A model generated the notes under the pieces. That model did not search any database, was not told where the DNA came from, and saw only the letters and a list, made by a program, of their open reading frames with translations. From DATARH01 sp036008175 (lineage in GTDB: Bacteria; Pseudomonadota; Alphaproteobacteria; ATCC43930; CGMCC-115725): DNA of 60,556 nucleotides. Shown piece by piece: positions 1 through 12,560 of this stretch. The translations under genes and the position numbers were made by a program. The DNA lies in contig DASYOB010000156.1 of assembly GCA_036008175.1 (NCBI GenBank), positions 1 through 60,556 on the forward strand, in the 5' to 3' direction. Each line of letters begins with the position of its first letter. The stretch's first letter is position 1.

Positions 1-131
1 ACATGTCCGGCGCTCATTCGATATTGGAAAGCACTTGTGTCGATCTCATGCTCATTCAACCATTCGCGTACTTCCGAGATGCTCACGACCAGATTGCCTT
101 CGTCAAGAACGACTCGCACCGGATATGTCAC
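1..131 (-). CDS. Hypothetical protein, N-terminal part only (cut by the window edge)
   Basis: Reading the minus strand from a GTG at 131, an open frame runs off the left edge. It begins V(M)-TYPVRVVLDEGNLVVS and continues with a charged helix around EVREWLNEHEID. A good ribosome binding site (AGGAGA) lies 6-7 bases before the GTG, which decides this start. The 43 visible residues have no motif I recognise; beta-hairpin followed by an amphipathic helix is plausible. Function unknown. Confidence 0.55.
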   Translation of the reverse strand, partial: MTYPVRVVLDEGNLVVSISEVREWLNEHEIDTSAFQYRMSAGH

Positions 132-182
132 TGGCCTTCTCCTAAGTTGAGGACCAGCGAAAAGGTTAACGGGCTACGTTAG

Positions 183-311
183 ATCCGTCCATTCGTATCC
201 CAGAAATGTCACAGCCTGGCCCATCGCATCATCGCCGATCTGCGCGATGCCGGTTTCGAGATCCGGCGGGTCGACGTTAACGACGCGCGCCCGGCGACGG
301 GCGCTCGCTAG
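183..311 (+). pseudogene. Possible remnant of a coding region (C-terminal fragment)
   Basis: A short open stretch ending in TAG at 309-311 has coding-like composition, including the segment HRIIADLRDAGFEIRRVDV, but no start codon with a ribosome binding site. It may be the tail of a decayed gene. It could equally be chance in GC-rich DNA. The surrounding 145-1000 stretch holds no intact gene that I can support. Confidence 0.2.
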
Positions 312-569
312 ATTGCCTCGACACCAGGTTCGACGATTTGCGGCGTGGTGGAGGGCTCTATGGGGTGTAGTGTCCGAACACCGACTTGCAGCTCCCTGCG
401 GGTATCGCCGGCAATCGCGATCCGTGGGCGGTGCTGCGGGGGTGCGAGGGGCCGCAACCGGACGCTAAGGTTGCCAGCGATCCGGGCGCGCCCTCGTACT
501 TTGCTGCGCTCAGGGTGCGGGTTTCGTCTTCGGTGAGGGTGTCGGTAAGGGAGGGAGGCATTGCGGCTC

Positions 570-826
570 CTACAGCGAGCCGAGCTTCCCAAACATCGCC
601 TCCAATATGCGGGCAAATTCGCGGCGGTCGGGCCTCGCCGAGCTTAGCTATGCAATCCGTGAAAACGTGTGTTGGCTCTCGAAATGATGGGGGCGGATTC
701 GGCCCGGAAGCTGCTTGAACCTGGCGGCCGCTCCTCATGATCCGGACCGGCGGTGGTGACGGCACGCGACCGGCCGCTTCGATGAATTCCCGCAGCCGCT
801 CGGCAAATCTGCGTGCTATCGGCCAT
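570..826 (-). pseudogene. Frame-broken remnant of a small protein gene
   Basis: On the minus strand an ATG at 826 is preceded by a perfect Shine-Dalgarno (AAGGAGG) at the right distance. The frame looks like MADST and then, after a one-base shift, RRFAERLREFIEAAG, which has strong coding character. Near the other end, a third frame reads RREFARILEAMFGKLGSL followed by TAG at 570-572. No single frame joins these parts, so the gene appears to have decayed through frameshifts. The family is not recognised. Confidence 0.35.
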
Positions 827-943
827 GCGCCCCTCCTTACCACCGGAATTGCCACCGGACAGGTTAGCACGGGCGGGGATGACGGCGAGCCTTCGCTACA
901 TGTTGACGGCGTCCGCTCTAGCTCACCCCCCGCACCGCTACAG

Positions 944-976
944 CCCCCGCTCGGCGCGATCCGGGCGGGGTTTTCT
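944..976 (+). terminator. Rho-independent terminator-like hairpin
   Basis: A GC-rich stem (CCCCGC on the left, GCGGGG on the right) with a loop of about a dozen bases is followed directly by TTTTCTTTT on the plus strand. No intact plus-strand gene lies just upstream, so it may be left over from a lost gene or end an unrecognised transcript. Confidence 0.5.
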
Positions 977-1037
977 TTTGAATTTAACGTTGGTTGTTGC
1001 CCTTTAGCGCCCAGCCAGGATGTCGTCGAGCGCTTCC

Positions 1038-1352
1038 TTAATCACCGCGGAGGAAAGCGGGGTGCGCTTTCGGGAGGATCTCGGCGTGGACTAGCCCGAC
1101 AGGCAGCAGCGCGGCATCCCGATACGACCTCACCTGCTCGCGCGTGCGAAGCTCGCGCCCGCGCTTCGTCAGTAGGCTCCAATATGCCGAGCCGGCGCCG
1201 AGCTGGGTGAAATCCGGCATGGTAAGCCCGGCGCGTTCGAGCCAGGCGAAGGCCTCGCTCCCGCTTAGGATTCCGAGGAGGGCGCCCCCGAGCTCCTCTG
1301 GCTCAAGCGCGAGTAGCGTCTCGGAATCGGGAAAAACTTGGAGGAGCGTCAT
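1038..1352 (-). CDS. TIGR02391-like protein, N-terminal fragment
   Basis: The product (104 residues) starts MTLLQVFPDSETLLALEPEE and contains GLTMPDF, YWSLLTKRGRELRTREQV and a C-terminal AHPAFLRGD. This order matches, from memory, the N-terminal half of the TIGR02391 (Ymh) family, whose members are around 250 residues with a conserved C-terminal domain. That second half is missing: the frame stops right after FLRGD. In another frame the DNA continues as a coding-like peptide ending SSAVIKEALDDILAGR before TAA at 1004-1006, which suggests a frameshift or fusion scar. The start at 1352 is chosen because family proteins begin MTLL; the frame itself opens earlier (1418). Probably non-functional or a stand-alone N-domain. 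Confidence 0.5.
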   Translation of the reverse strand: MTLLQVFPDSETLLALEPEELGGALLGILSGSEAFAWLERAGLTMPDFTQLGAGSAYWSLLTKRGRELRTREQVRSYRDAALLPVGLVHAEILPKAHPAFLRGD

Positions 1353-1449
1353 GTGCTGCCCTAACCGGCGGCCGAGTGGTCTTGCACTTACAGAGCACTT
1401 ACCGTTGCCGTCGCCCAATCGGCCTGTGAGCGAAAGCCATTGAAAAAAT

Positions 1450-1526
1450 TGGTAGGCCCGGCAGGACTCGAACCTGCGACAGCGCCGTTATGAGCGGCGA
1501 GTTCTAACCAGCTGAACTACGGGCCC
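1450..1526 (-). tRNA. tRNA with anticodon CAU (probably tRNA-Ile2, else elongator tRNA-Met)
   Basis: The minus strand folds as a 77-nt tRNA with the 3' CCA encoded at 1450-1452. The acceptor stem pairs GGGCCCG with CGGGCCT (one G-U pair). The T arm contains GGTTCGAGTCC and the D arm AGTTCAGCTGGTTAGAA. The anticodon stem CGCCG/CGGCG encloses the loop CTCATAA, giving CAU. This loop is common in the isoleucine tRNA whose C34 is converted to lysidine by TilS, but elongator methionine tRNA has the same anticodon, so identity is not certain. It lies just downstream of rpoD on the same strand. Confidence 0.92.
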
Positions 1527-1540
1527 ACACTAGCTCGTCC

Positions 1541-1621
1541 ATGGCCGGGCTTGGCCCGGTCATCCACGCCTGAGGTGGCGCATCATATTGTAGCACGTTG
1601 AGGCCCGGACCAAGTCCGGGC
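1541..1621. repeat. Palindromic intergenic repeats (REP-like)
   Basis: Two GC-rich palindromes lie between rpoD and the tRNA. The first has CCGGGC/GCCCGG arms around TTG; the second has the perfect arms GCCCGGAC and GTCCGGGC around CAA (1603-1621). The same core (TGGCCGGGCTTGACCCGG type) recurs at 6110-6161, so this is a dispersed repeat family of the genome. They may also act as transcript-end hairpins for rpoD. Confidence 0.7.
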
Positions 1622-1658
1622 ATCAACGATGAAGGGGGCCGGCTGAAGCGTTGGCTGC

Positions 1659-3695
<2,037 letters not shown>

Positions 3696-3803
3696 TCCGC
3701 CATCCCTTGGTCTGATAAGCGCAAATAAAGGCCGTCCCGACCCGCCCTGCAGCCGGAAATGCCCCCTTATCCTATGTCGTCGTCCTAATAGTCACCGCAG
3801 GCC

Positions 3804-4187
3804 CTATGAATCGATCCCGCCGATCGGACCGTCCTGAAGCTCGCGCTCCTTCAGCGCGGTCAGCCTTTGTGAATTCTCTGCCGAGGGGTCCGCCGCGAAC
3901 GCATGTGTCGCCGCGCCGACCTCGCTCGGACGTTTCGCCTCAAGCAACTGAAGCGTCTCTCTTAGGCCCTGCTTGATCACCTCAGGATCGTCTCCTCCGC
4001 GCGAAGCAAATCCTGCATGTCTTGCAATGGTGATCGCCAAGGTGCTGAGAACCGCAGCGTGGCCGCAGAAAGCTAAGTGTTGATGGACTGCGCTGGCGTC
4101 AAGCCCCGGATTCGAGTTTGGGATCTCTAGAATCGCTCGTCGCAAGCTGTCAAGTTCTGGCTCGGGGCAATCGATCGATTCGATCAT
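3804..4187 (-). CDS. Stand-alone paralogue of the DnaG C-terminal domain
   Basis: This 127-residue frame aligns along its length with the last ~125 residues of the neighbouring DNA primase. Compare PEPELDSLRRAILEIPNSNP with primase PESDLDKLRLELLEVADIHP, SAVHQHLAFCGHA with SAHKHLGDNGFSE, and NSQRLTALKERELQD with NWDRLQALKERQFME. In primases this C-terminal region binds the replicative helicase DnaB; here it has no zinc or TOPRIM domain. It starts at an ATG 61 bases after the dnaG stop, on the same strand, and ends about 100 bases before rpoD. A tandem partial duplication is the simplest origin. Whether it is translated as a separate DnaB-binding peptide is unknown; the ribosome binding site is weak. 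Confidence 0.65.
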   Translation of the reverse strand: MIESIDCPEPELDSLRRAILEIPNSNPGLDASAVHQHLAFCGHAAVLSTLAITIARHAGFASRGGDDPEVIKQGLRETLQLLEAKRPSEVGAATHAFAADPSAENSQRLTALKERELQDGPIGGIDS

Positions 4188-4248
4188 GGCGAACCATCGG
4201 ATGCCGGGACTGGAGTCGGAATGTCACCGCGTCCCGCAGGAATGCATC

Positions 4249-6072
4249 TCATGAACCCATCTGCGAATCAGAATCTTCCATGAATTGGCGCTCCTTCAGC
4301 GCCTGAAGGCGGTCCCAGTTCTGCGGAGTTGGATCGAGGCCAAAGGTCCTTGCAGCGGCCTCTAGATCGGAGCGCTCGTTAGGACCGAGTAGCCGAAAGA
4401 GTTCCGCGAGCTCGGCCCGTATCGTAACCGGGTCGCGATAGCCGCGTTTGGCTAGGCCGTGGTTCGAGATGCGTGAGCAGAGAGTTCCGATAGTTTCGCT
4501 GAAACCATTATCTCCTAGGTGTTTGTGCGCGCTCTCGGCATCCATTTCGGGATGTATGTCGGCAACCTCCAAGAGTTCCAATCGAAGCTTATCCAGGTCG
4601 CTTTCGGGAAAATCCAGCATAGTAATTTGCTCCAGACGCGGTGATATCTCGCTGGGAAGCTCGATCAAATCGAAAAGGAGCATTGCGCGTTGCGTCGGCC
4701 GCGGATCACGAGGCAGTGGTGGGACATCGGGGGTGCCGCGTTCAGGCCGACGCCTCTTTAGATGCGCAAGACGCGACGACCGAACGAGTTCATAGAACCG
4801 ATCGAGCAGAAATCCCCAGAACTCTCCCCGAACAACTGGGTCCCGGATCGAATCGATCCGCGCTTTGAGGCGAGCCCTGAAGTCAGCCCGCCGTTCAGGC
4901 GTATCGGTCGGCTTCGCATTGAACTCCTCGTTCCACAACGTCTTCCACAGTGGCTGGCTTCCGCGCAGAACCTCCTGGTCAAACGTGAGTGGGCCGTAGC
5001 TCCGGAGGAAGTCGTCTGGATCTTGCCCGGGTGGCAGCCTTGCGAATTGAAGGCTGCGCCCTGGCTGGAGCAATGGCAGCGCGCGATCAAGGGCACGAAT
5101 TGAGGCGCGCTGCCCGGCGGCGTCCCCATCGAAACACAGCACCGGCTCTGGCGAGAGGCGCCACAACTCTTGCAGCTGAGCCTCGGTCAGTGCCGTGCCG
5201 AGCGGCGCCACAGCGGTCGCAAAGCCGGCGCGGTGCAACGCGATGACGTCCATATAGCCTTCGACGACGATGGCCGGCGCCGCGCCCGCATCGTCCCGGC
5301 GCGCCGCGTTGGCGCGCGCCGCGGCCCAGGCGTAGAGCACCCGGCCTTTCTCGAACAGCGGCGTGTCGGGCGAATTCAGGTATTTCGGCTGCTCGTCGCC
5401 GAGAGTGCGGCCGCCAAAGGCGATGGCCCGGCCGGCGCGGTCGCCGATCGGGAAAATAACGCGGCTGCGGAAGTAATCGTAGGGGCTGCCGCCGCCCTCC
5501 GGCTGGCGTAGAAGGCCGCCTTCCAGAAGCAGCGCTTCCGGGAATTCGCCGGAAAGCGCGCGCCGCAAGGCCTGCCGGTCCCCGGTTTCACGAGAGCCGG
5601 GGGCCCAGCCGAGCCGGAAACGGCGGATGGTCTCCTCGTCAAGGCCGCGTGCCGTCAAATATTCGCGTGCGCGGGTGCCGGCCGGTGCCCAGAGCTGCGC
5701 CTCATAGAAGGCGGCGGCGGCGGCGAGCGCCTCGAGCAGGGTTTTTTGCCGTTGCGCGCGCTCTCGCTCCTGCGGCGTCGCTTGCGGCACCGCGAGCCCA
5801 GCTTCGCCGGCCAGCCGCTCGATCGCCTCAACGAAATCGAGATTATCGGCGCGCATGATGTAACCAATCGCATCGCCATGCGCGCCGCAGCCGAAACAAT
5901 GAAAAAAACCCTTGTCCTCCACCACGTAAAACGAAGGGGTCTTTTCATTGTGAAATGGGCAAAGCCCACCATACTCGCGACCACGCCGTGCTAGGCGCAC
6001 TCGGCGCCCGATCAGGTCAGCCAAGCTGATTCGGCCGCGTAGCTCGTCGAGAAATCCCGGCGGGAAAGCCAT
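4249..6072 (-). CDS. dnaG: DNA primase DnaG
   Basis: The 607-residue product synthesises RNA primers at the replication fork. The N-terminal zinc-binding domain has Cys38, His41, Cys59 and Cys62 (CPFH and CFGC). The catalytic core and TOPRIM fold follow, with VVEGYMDVIALHRAGF supplying the conserved Glu and CFDGDAAGQRAS the DxD acidic motif. The C-terminal ~130 residues form the helicase-interaction region, of which a second copy lies immediately downstream. The start MAFPPGFLDELRGRISL is typical of the family. It sits upstream of rpoD on the same strand and is probably co-transcribed. Confidence 0.97.
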   Translation of the reverse strand: MAFPPGFLDELRGRISLADLIGRRVRLARRGREYGGLCPFHNEKTPSFYVVEDKGFFHCFGCGAHGDAIGYIMRADNLDFVEAIERLAGEAGLAVPQATPQERERAQRQKTLLEALAAAAAFYEAQLWAPAGTRAREYLTARGLDEETIRRFRLGWAPGSRETGDRQALRRALSGEFPEALLLEGGLLRQPEGGGSPYDYFRSRVIFPIGDRAGRAIAFGGRTLGDEQPKYLNSPDTPLFEKGRVLYAWAAARANAARRDDAGAAPAIVVEGYMDVIALHRAGFATAVAPLGTALTEAQLQELWRLSPEPVLCFDGDAAGQRASIRALDRALPLLQPGRSLQFARLPPGQDPDDFLRSYGPLTFDQEVLRGSQPLWKTLWNEEFNAKPTDTPERRADFRARLKARIDSIRDPVVRGEFWGFLLDRFYELVRSSRLAHLKRRRPERGTPDVPPLPRDPRPTQRAMLLFDLIELPSEISPRLEQITMLDFPESDLDKLRLELLEVADIHPEMDAESAHKHLGDNGFSETIGTLCSRISNHGLAKRGYRDPVTIRAELAELFRLLGPNERSDLEAAARTFGLDPTPQNWDRLQALKERQFMEDSDSQMGS

Positions 6073-6109
6073 CCTAGCGCTGGCCTATTCGTCCGTTTCC
6101 CTTTTCGTC

Positions 6110-6161
6110 ATGGCCGGGCTTGACCCGGCCATCTCTAGATCCCCGGGTCAAGCCCGGGGAT
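6110..6161. repeat. Palindromic intergenic repeats (REP-like)
   Basis: Two palindromes lie back to back between YqeY and dnaG: TGGCCGGGCTTGACCCGGCC (6110 onward) and ATCCCCGGG/CCCGGGGAT arms around TCAAG (6139-6161). They match the family also seen at 1541-1621. They probably form hairpins in the yqeY-dnaG intercistronic RNA. Confidence 0.7.
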
Positions 6162-6195
6162 GCCGATTTGGGTGCGGGGTGCACGCGCTTCATCC

Positions 6196-6651
6196 TCATC
6201 CCAGAAGCCGCTTCACCACCGCACCGGCGCGCGCCATGTCGATGACCCCGGCATGGCGCTCGCGCAAAACCCCCATTACCTTCCCCATATCCTTGATCCC
6301 GGCGGCGCCGGTCTCGGCAATCGCCGCATTCACCGCTTCCGCGATCTCGTTATCGCTCATTTGCTTCGGCAGGAAGCTTTCGATGATCGCGATCTCTTCC
6401 TCTTCCTGCCGCGCCAGCTCGGGCCGGTTGCCCTGGAGGTAAAGCGCGATCGATTCGCGACGCTGCTTCACCATGCTTTGCAGCATGCGCGGGATCTCCG
6501 ATTCGGAGATCCCTTCCTGGTTGCCCGAGCCGCGCGCCGCGATGTCGCGGTCTTTGAGGCCGGCGAGGATCAGCCGCACCGTCGACACCGTGCGGGAATC
6601 CTTTGCCCGCATTGCCGTCTTGAGCCGCTCGGTAAAGGCCTCGCGCAGCAT
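6196..6651 (-). CDS. GatB/YqeY domain protein
   Basis: A 151-residue protein beginning MLREAFTERLKTAMRAKD, with TVRLILAGLKDRDIAARG and the C-terminal helical part KDMGKVMGVLRERHAGVIDM, the signature of the YqeY family. This family is related to the C-terminal tRNA-binding domain of the amidotransferase subunit GatB, but free-standing members have no firmly established role. Its place between carA (divergent) and dnaG is conserved in many alphaproteobacteria. The length is normal and the start is the only sensible ATG. Confidence 0.93.
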   Translation of the reverse strand: MLREAFTERLKTAMRAKDSRTVSTVRLILAGLKDRDIAARGSGNQEGISESEIPRMLQSMVKQRRESIALYLQGNRPELARQEEEEIAIIESFLPKQMSDNEIAEAVNAAIAETGAAGIKDMGKVMGVLRERHAGVIDMARAGAVVKRLLG

Positions 6652-6758
6652 CCCCGTCCTCCCGCACCGGCGACTCGGGCGCCAAGCTACCCCGTTTCCG
6701 CCGCTGCGGCAATTTCGCTTAAGTAATTGAAAACACGGAAAATTCCATCATGCAGCGG

Positions 6759-6787
6759 TTGACTCGGGTAAACTGCGTCATTATCTT
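6759..6787 (+). promoter_or_regulatory. Sigma-70-type promoter of carA
   Basis: TTGACT (6759-6764) and TATCTT (6782-6787) are separated by exactly 17 bases, a good match to the vegetative consensus. Transcription would begin near 6794, leaving a leader of about 58 bases before the carA ATG at 6852. The position excludes translation from the upstream in-frame ATG at 6750. Confidence 0.6.
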
Positions 6788-6851
6788 GCAACAGTTTGGC
6801 CCGGCCGCCCATCAGCGGCGGCCCGCATTAACGCCCGCAGGATTGTCTTCG

Positions 6852-8027
6852 ATGCGCTCTCCGACCGCGGCACCGCCGATGCCGCGACCGCCCGACTGCA
6901 ACGCGGCCCTGGTGCTGTCGGACGGGATGGTATTTTGGGGGCGCGGGCTTGGCGCGGGGGGAAGCGCAGTCGGCGAAGTCTGCTTCAACACCTCGATCAC
7001 CGGCTACCAGGAAATCCTGACCGACCCGTCTTACGCCGGCCAGATCATCACCTTTACTTTCCCGCATATCGGCAATGTCGGCGCCAACGCGGAGGATATC
7101 GAGACCGCGACCCCGGCGGCGCGCGGCCTCGTTCTGCGCACGGCGATCACCGAGCCGGCCAATTACCGCGCCGCGCAATCGCTCGATCAGTGGCTGCGCT
7201 CGCACGGTATCGTCGGCCTCTCCGGGGTCGATACGAGGTGCTTGACCCGGCATATCCGCGATCTCGGCGCGCCGAACGGAGTCATTAGCTATCGGCCCGA
7301 CGGCGAACTCGACATTGCCGCGATGCGCGAGGAGGCGCTCGCCTGGCCTGGGCTCGAAGGGATGGATCTCGCGCGCGACGTCACCTGCCGCCAGACCTAC
7401 GACTGGACCGAGACGGTATGGCGGCGCGAGAGCGGCTACGGCCGGCAGGAGGCGCCGCGGTTTCACGTCGTCACGGTCGATTACGGGGCCAAGCGCAACA
7501 TCCTGCGCATGCTGGCCGAGCATGGCTGCCGCATCACCGTGGTGCCGGCCACCGCTTCGACCGAGGACATCCTGCGCCATGAGCCGGACGGCATCTTTCT
7601 GTCGAACGGGCCGGGCGATCCGGCCGCGACCGGCGAGTACGCGGTGCCGGTGCTGCGCGACCTGATCGAAACGGGCAAGCCGATCTTCGGCATCTGCCTC
7701 GGCCACCAGATGCTGGCGCTGGCGCTCGGCGGGCGGACGCGCAAGATGGAGCGCGGCCATCGCGGCGCCAACCACCCGGTCCAGGACAAGCTGACCGGCA
7801 AGGTCGAGATTACCAGCCAGAACCACGGCTTTGTTGTCGATCCCGAGAGCCTGCCGGACGGGGTCGAGCCGACCCACACCTCGCTGTTCGACGGCAGCAA
7901 CGAGGGGCTGCGGCTCGTCGGCAAGCCGGTTTTTTCGGTGCAGCACCACCCGGAAGCCAGTCCCGGCCCACAGGACAGCCATTACCTGTTCGAGCGGTTC
8001 GTGGATTTCATGTCGGAGCGCAAGTGA
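6852..8027 (+). CDS. carA: Carbamoyl-phosphate synthase small subunit (glutaminase)
   Basis: The 391-residue product hydrolyses glutamine and passes ammonia to CarB, for pyrimidine and arginine synthesis. The N-terminal CPSase domain contains FNTSITGYQEILTDPSYAGQ. The class I glutamine amidotransferase domain has the nucleophile Cys282 in GICLGHQ and the His/Glu pair in VQHHPEASPGP. The start at 6852 is preferred over the upstream ATG at 6750 because it has a nearby AGGA and follows the promoter at 6759-6787. carB follows after a 126-base gap holding a large inverted repeat. Confidence 0.96.
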   Translation: MRSPTAAPPMPRPPDCNAALVLSDGMVFWGRGLGAGGSAVGEVCFNTSITGYQEILTDPSYAGQIITFTFPHIGNVGANAEDIETATPAARGLVLRTAITEPANYRAAQSLDQWLRSHGIVGLSGVDTRCLTRHIRDLGAPNGVISYRPDGELDIAAMREEALAWPGLEGMDLARDVTCRQTYDWTETVWRRESGYGRQEAPRFHVVTVDYGAKRNILRMLAEHGCRITVVPATASTEDILRHEPDGIFLSNGPGDPAATGEYAVPVLRDLIETGKPIFGICLGHQMLALALGGRTRKMERGHRGANHPVQDKLTGKVEITSQNHGFVVDPESLPDGVEPTHTSLFDGSNEGLRLVGKPVFSVQHHPEASPGPQDSHYLFERFVDFMSERK

Positions 8028-8043
8028 CCGACGCAATCGTCAC

Positions 8044-8125
8044 TGTAGGGCGGGTGAAGCGTAGCGGAACCCGCCGTGGCGCACCTAACCGGTGGCGGGT
8101 TGCGCTTTGCTCCACCCGCCCTACA
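8044..8125. repeat. Long inverted repeat between carA and carB
   Basis: Arms of about 32 bases (8044-8075 and 8094-8125) are nearly complementary and begin TGTAGGGCGGGTG and end CACCCGCCCTACA. They enclose a loop of 18 bases. The element would form a very stable cruciform or RNA hairpin. It resembles miniature palindromic repeats scattered through alphaproteobacterial genomes. It could terminate part of the transcription or stabilise carA mRNA. Confidence 0.75.
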
Positions 8126-8153
8126 CAGGATTCGGCGGCGCAACGGCTGCAAA

Positions 8154-11405
<3,252 letters not shown>

Positions 11406-11444
11406 TCGCCTCGCCATCGCTGTAAGAGGCGCGAATCCGCCTTG

Positions 11445-11918
11445 ATGAACAAGATTCCGATGACCGTCGACGGCTTCAACCACCTGCAGGATGAGTTGAA
11501 GCGCCTGAAGTCGACCGAGCGCCCGGCCATCATCCGCGCCATCGCGGAAGCGCGAACTCACGGCGATATAGCGGAAAACGCCGAATACCACGCCGCGCGC
11601 GAGCGCCAGAGTTTTATCGAGGGCCGGCTCGCCGAGCTTGAGGACAAGATCGCGCGCGCCGAGGTCATCGACGTGTCAAAGCTGTCAGGTTCGGTCGTGA
11701 AATTCGGCGCCACGGTCACCCTCGCCGACGAGGAGACCGACGAGAAGACGACTTTCAGGATCGTCGGCGAGGACGAGGCCGACATCAGCAACGGCCGATT
11801 GTCGGTGACCTCACCCCTGGCGCGAGCGCTCATTGGCAAGGGCAAGGGCGACAGCGTCGAAGTATCGACCCCGCGCGGCAACAAATCCTACGAGGTTGTC
11901 GCCGTCGCTTTCGGCTGA
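11445..11918 (+). CDS. greA: Transcription elongation factor GreA
   Basis: The 157-residue product rescues backtracked RNA polymerase by stimulating transcript cleavage. The N-terminal coiled coil includes the tip acidic residues in ARTHGDIAENAEYHAARE, and the C-terminal FKBP-like domain includes FRIVGEDEADISNGRLSVTS and SPLARALIGKGKGD. The start is the ATG giving MNKIPMTVDGF; a TTG directly before it also fits the frame. The 3' end overlaps the convergent Lrp gene by 31 bases. Confidence 0.96.
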   Translation: MNKIPMTVDGFNHLQDELKRLKSTERPAIIRAIAEARTHGDIAENAEYHAARERQSFIEGRLAELEDKIARAEVIDVSKLSGSVVKFGATVTLADEETDEKTTFRIVGEDEADISNGRLSVTSPLARALIGKGKGDSVEVSTPRGNKSYEVVAVAFG

Positions 11919-12421
11919 AGCCAGGCCGGCGCGGGAAGCTCTGCCGTTGGCTCCGCGAGCGGCACCCCCGGAGCGAACTTCGAAACCCGCAGCATCAGCG
12001 CGGATTTGACGTGGTTTACGTTCGGGGCGGCGGTGAGCTTGGCGCTCAGGAAACGCTGATAGCTGTCCCAGTCGGTGGCGACAATTTTCAACAAAAAATC
12101 GGTCTCGCCGGCGAGCATGTGCGCTTCGCGCACCTCGGGCCAGGTCGCCACCAGCCGCTCAAAGGCCTGTAGGTCCGTCTCGGCCTGGCTGGCGAGCCCG
12201 ACCTGGGCAAAAATCGTCACGCCGAAACCCAGCGCTTCCGGCGCGAGATCGGCGTGATAGCCGCGGATGTAGCCGCCCTCTTCGAGCGCGCGAACTCGCC
12301 GCAGGCACGGCGGCGGCGACAATCCCACCCGCCGCGCCAGCTCGATATTGGTGATGCTGCCGTCCTCCTGCAGTTCCTGCAGGATCAGCCGGTCGATGCG
12401 GTCGACCTTCGGCCCGCGCAT
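11888..12421 (-). CDS. Lrp/AsnC family transcriptional regulator
   Basis: A 177-residue protein starting MRGPKVDRIDRLILQELQED. The N-terminal helix-turn-helix spans ITNIELARRVGLSPPPCLRR, and a C-terminal RAM effector-binding domain includes HMLAGETDFLLKIVATDWDS. Members sense amino acids and control their metabolism. A ribosome binding site AGGGGA precedes the ATG at 12421, which decides against the much longer open frame. The C-terminal tail (PTAELPAPAWLQPKATATTS) is a little long and is encoded within the greA overlap. Confidence 0.93.
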   Translation of the reverse strand: MRGPKVDRIDRLILQELQEDGSITNIELARRVGLSPPPCLRRVRALEEGGYIRGYHADLAPEALGFGVTIFAQVGLASQAETDLQAFERLVATWPEVREAHMLAGETDFLLKIVATDWDSYQRFLSAKLTAAPNVNHVKSALMLRVSKFAPGVPLAEPTAELPAPAWLQPKATATTS

Positions 12422-12560
12422 GAATGTTTCCCCTGTTGGCCCCGCCGCGATCACTGTGAAGCCGTCCGGAATGATAAAATTCTGCCGCGATACGCGCAAT
12501 TTTATTGCGCGCACGACGGCCGACCTTGCCGCGTCGCTCCGGTTTCCGTAAACCGGCGCG

